NCBI GenBank assembly: GCA_900754515.1
Contig: CAAEDD010000029.1
Coordinates: 1 to 13,638 of the forward strand
Source: an uncultured Oscillospiraceae bacterium
GTDB lineage: Bacteria > Bacillota > Clostridia > Oscillospirales > Oscillospiraceae
Direction: 5' to 3'
DNA length: 13,638 nt
In this document: positions 13,075-13,638 of the stretch, piece by piece
Layout: the number at the start of each line of letters is the position of its first letter
Position numbering within the stretch: the first letter of the stretch is position 1
Notes under the pieces: model-generated
The model's input: the letters and a program-made list of their open reading frames with translations, nothing else
What the model was told of the DNA's origin: nothing
The model's database searches: none
Made by a program: the position numbers and the translations under genes

Positions 13075-13638
13075 ATGGGAATAAGGGAAGATATAGAAAA
13101 ATACCGCCCCTTCAATGAGCAGGAGAAGCGGGATAAAAAAGTCATACTCGACTTTATAGACATCAACCCCGACGCCTTTCTCCGCAGCAATCTAATCGCC
13201 CACATGACCGCCTCGGCCTGGATCGTAAACCGTCAGCGCACCCGGACTCTGCTGGTATACCACCGTATTTTTGACTCCTGGTCCTGGACCGGCGGCCATG
13301 CCGACGGGGAGGAAGATTTGCTGGCGGTTGCCCTGCGGGAAGTCCGGGAGGAGACGGGGGTTAAAAATCCACGGCCAGTCACCGAGGATATCTATTCTCT
13401 GGAAGTGCTCACCGTGGATGGTCACGAAAAGCACGGAGAATATGTGCCCAGCCATCTGCACATGAACGTGACCTATTTGCTGGAAGCAGACGAAAATGAA
13501 GCTCTCCACATATGCCGGGAGGAGAACAGCGGCGTGGCCTGGTTCTCCCTTGACGAGGCTCTGGAAGTCTCCACCGAGCCCTGGTTCGTGGAGCGGATAT
13601 ACAAAAAGCTGAACGAGAAGCTGGACAGAATCGGGAAA
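13075..13638 (+). CDS. Nudix hydrolase, 3' end cut by window edge
   Basis: The frame from the ATG at 13075 stays open for 188 codons to the last base, so the stop lies outside the window. A complete Nudix box is present: G-H-A-D-G-E-E, seven residues, then R-E-V-R-E-E-T-G-V (about 13292-13360), matching G-x5-E-x7-R-E-U-x-E-E-x-G-U. This binds the metal for hydrolysis of a diphosphate linked to another group. Before it is a leader helix (residues 1-40) and the first barrel strand around A-W-I-V-N (about 48-52); after it is H-L-H-M-N-V-T-Y-L-L. GGAG lies 6 bases before the ATG, inside the end of the nitrilase gene, and only 3 bases separate the two genes, so they are surely co-transcribed. The substrate (modified nucleotide, sugar nucleotide or other) cannot be told from the box alone. 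At 188 residues the protein is probably nearly complete. Confidence 0.9.
   Translation, partial: MGIREDIEKYRPFNEQEKRDKKVILDFIDINPDAFLRSNLIAHMTASAWIVNRQRTRTLLVYHRIFDSWSWTGGHADGEEDLLAVALREVREETGVKNPRPVTEDIYSLEVLTVDGHEKHGEYVPSHLHMNVTYLLEADENEALHICREENSGVAWFSLDEALEVSTEPWFVERIYKKLNEKLDRIGK

Overview
The window reads as a chromosomal segment of an anaerobic, endospore-forming Firmicute, most likely a moderately GC-rich gut Clostridium relative (Oscillospiraceae-like). The support is a full-length SpoIIE, strong GGAGG ribosome binding sites, frequent ATA isoleucine codons, Clostridia-type MgtE, AEC and LysR/flavodoxin genes, and sigma-A-type promoters. The taxonomic placement is inferred from gene content. 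No rRNA, tRNA, CRISPR array, insertion sequence or phage gene was seen.

Layout. (1) Positions 1-1180, visibly more A+T-rich than the rest, hold the 3' part of a BlaR1-like M56 membrane metallopeptidase gene and a 79-residue secreted, aromatic-rich peptide gene. (2) Positions 1181-1458 hold no gene but two strong hairpins. The second looks like the terminator of the convergent XRE regulator gene. (3) Positions 1459-2550 (minus) encode an XRE-type regulator with a large helical C-terminal region, divergent from a LysR regulator gene (2785-3663). Both have good promoter candidates in the 234-bp gap. (4) Downstream of lysR lie a flavodoxin-like gene and a carboxymuconolactone decarboxylase-cupin fusion gene, ending in a strong hairpin-plus-T terminator. 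These three genes look like a small regulator/redox-enzyme module. (5) On the minus strand, spoIIE (5480-7810) is followed by a small membrane-protein gene whose start overlaps the spoIIE stop (ATGA). (6) Divergent from spoIIE, six tightly packed plus-strand genes run to the window edge: S-adenosylhomocysteine hydrolase, MgtE magnesium transporter, AEC-family permease, DUF1643 protein, omega-amidase-type nitrilase and a Nudix hydrolase cut by the edge. Gaps are 33, 12, 13, -7 and 3 bases, so one operon is plausible.

How the genes may work together. SpoIIE is the sporulation phosphatase that activates sigma-F. Its promoter candidate has a long (21-base) spacer, as expected for a Spo0A-activated sigma-A promoter. 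The sahH-to-nudix run mixes methyl-cycle recycling (SAH hydrolase), deaminated amide clean-up (omega-amidase), nucleotide-type hydrolysis (Nudix) and transport, so it looks like a housekeeping and metabolite-repair operon. I find no clearly new defence or mobile system. The least explained items are the M56-peptidase plus small secreted peptide pair and the small tail-anchored protein coupled to spoIIE.
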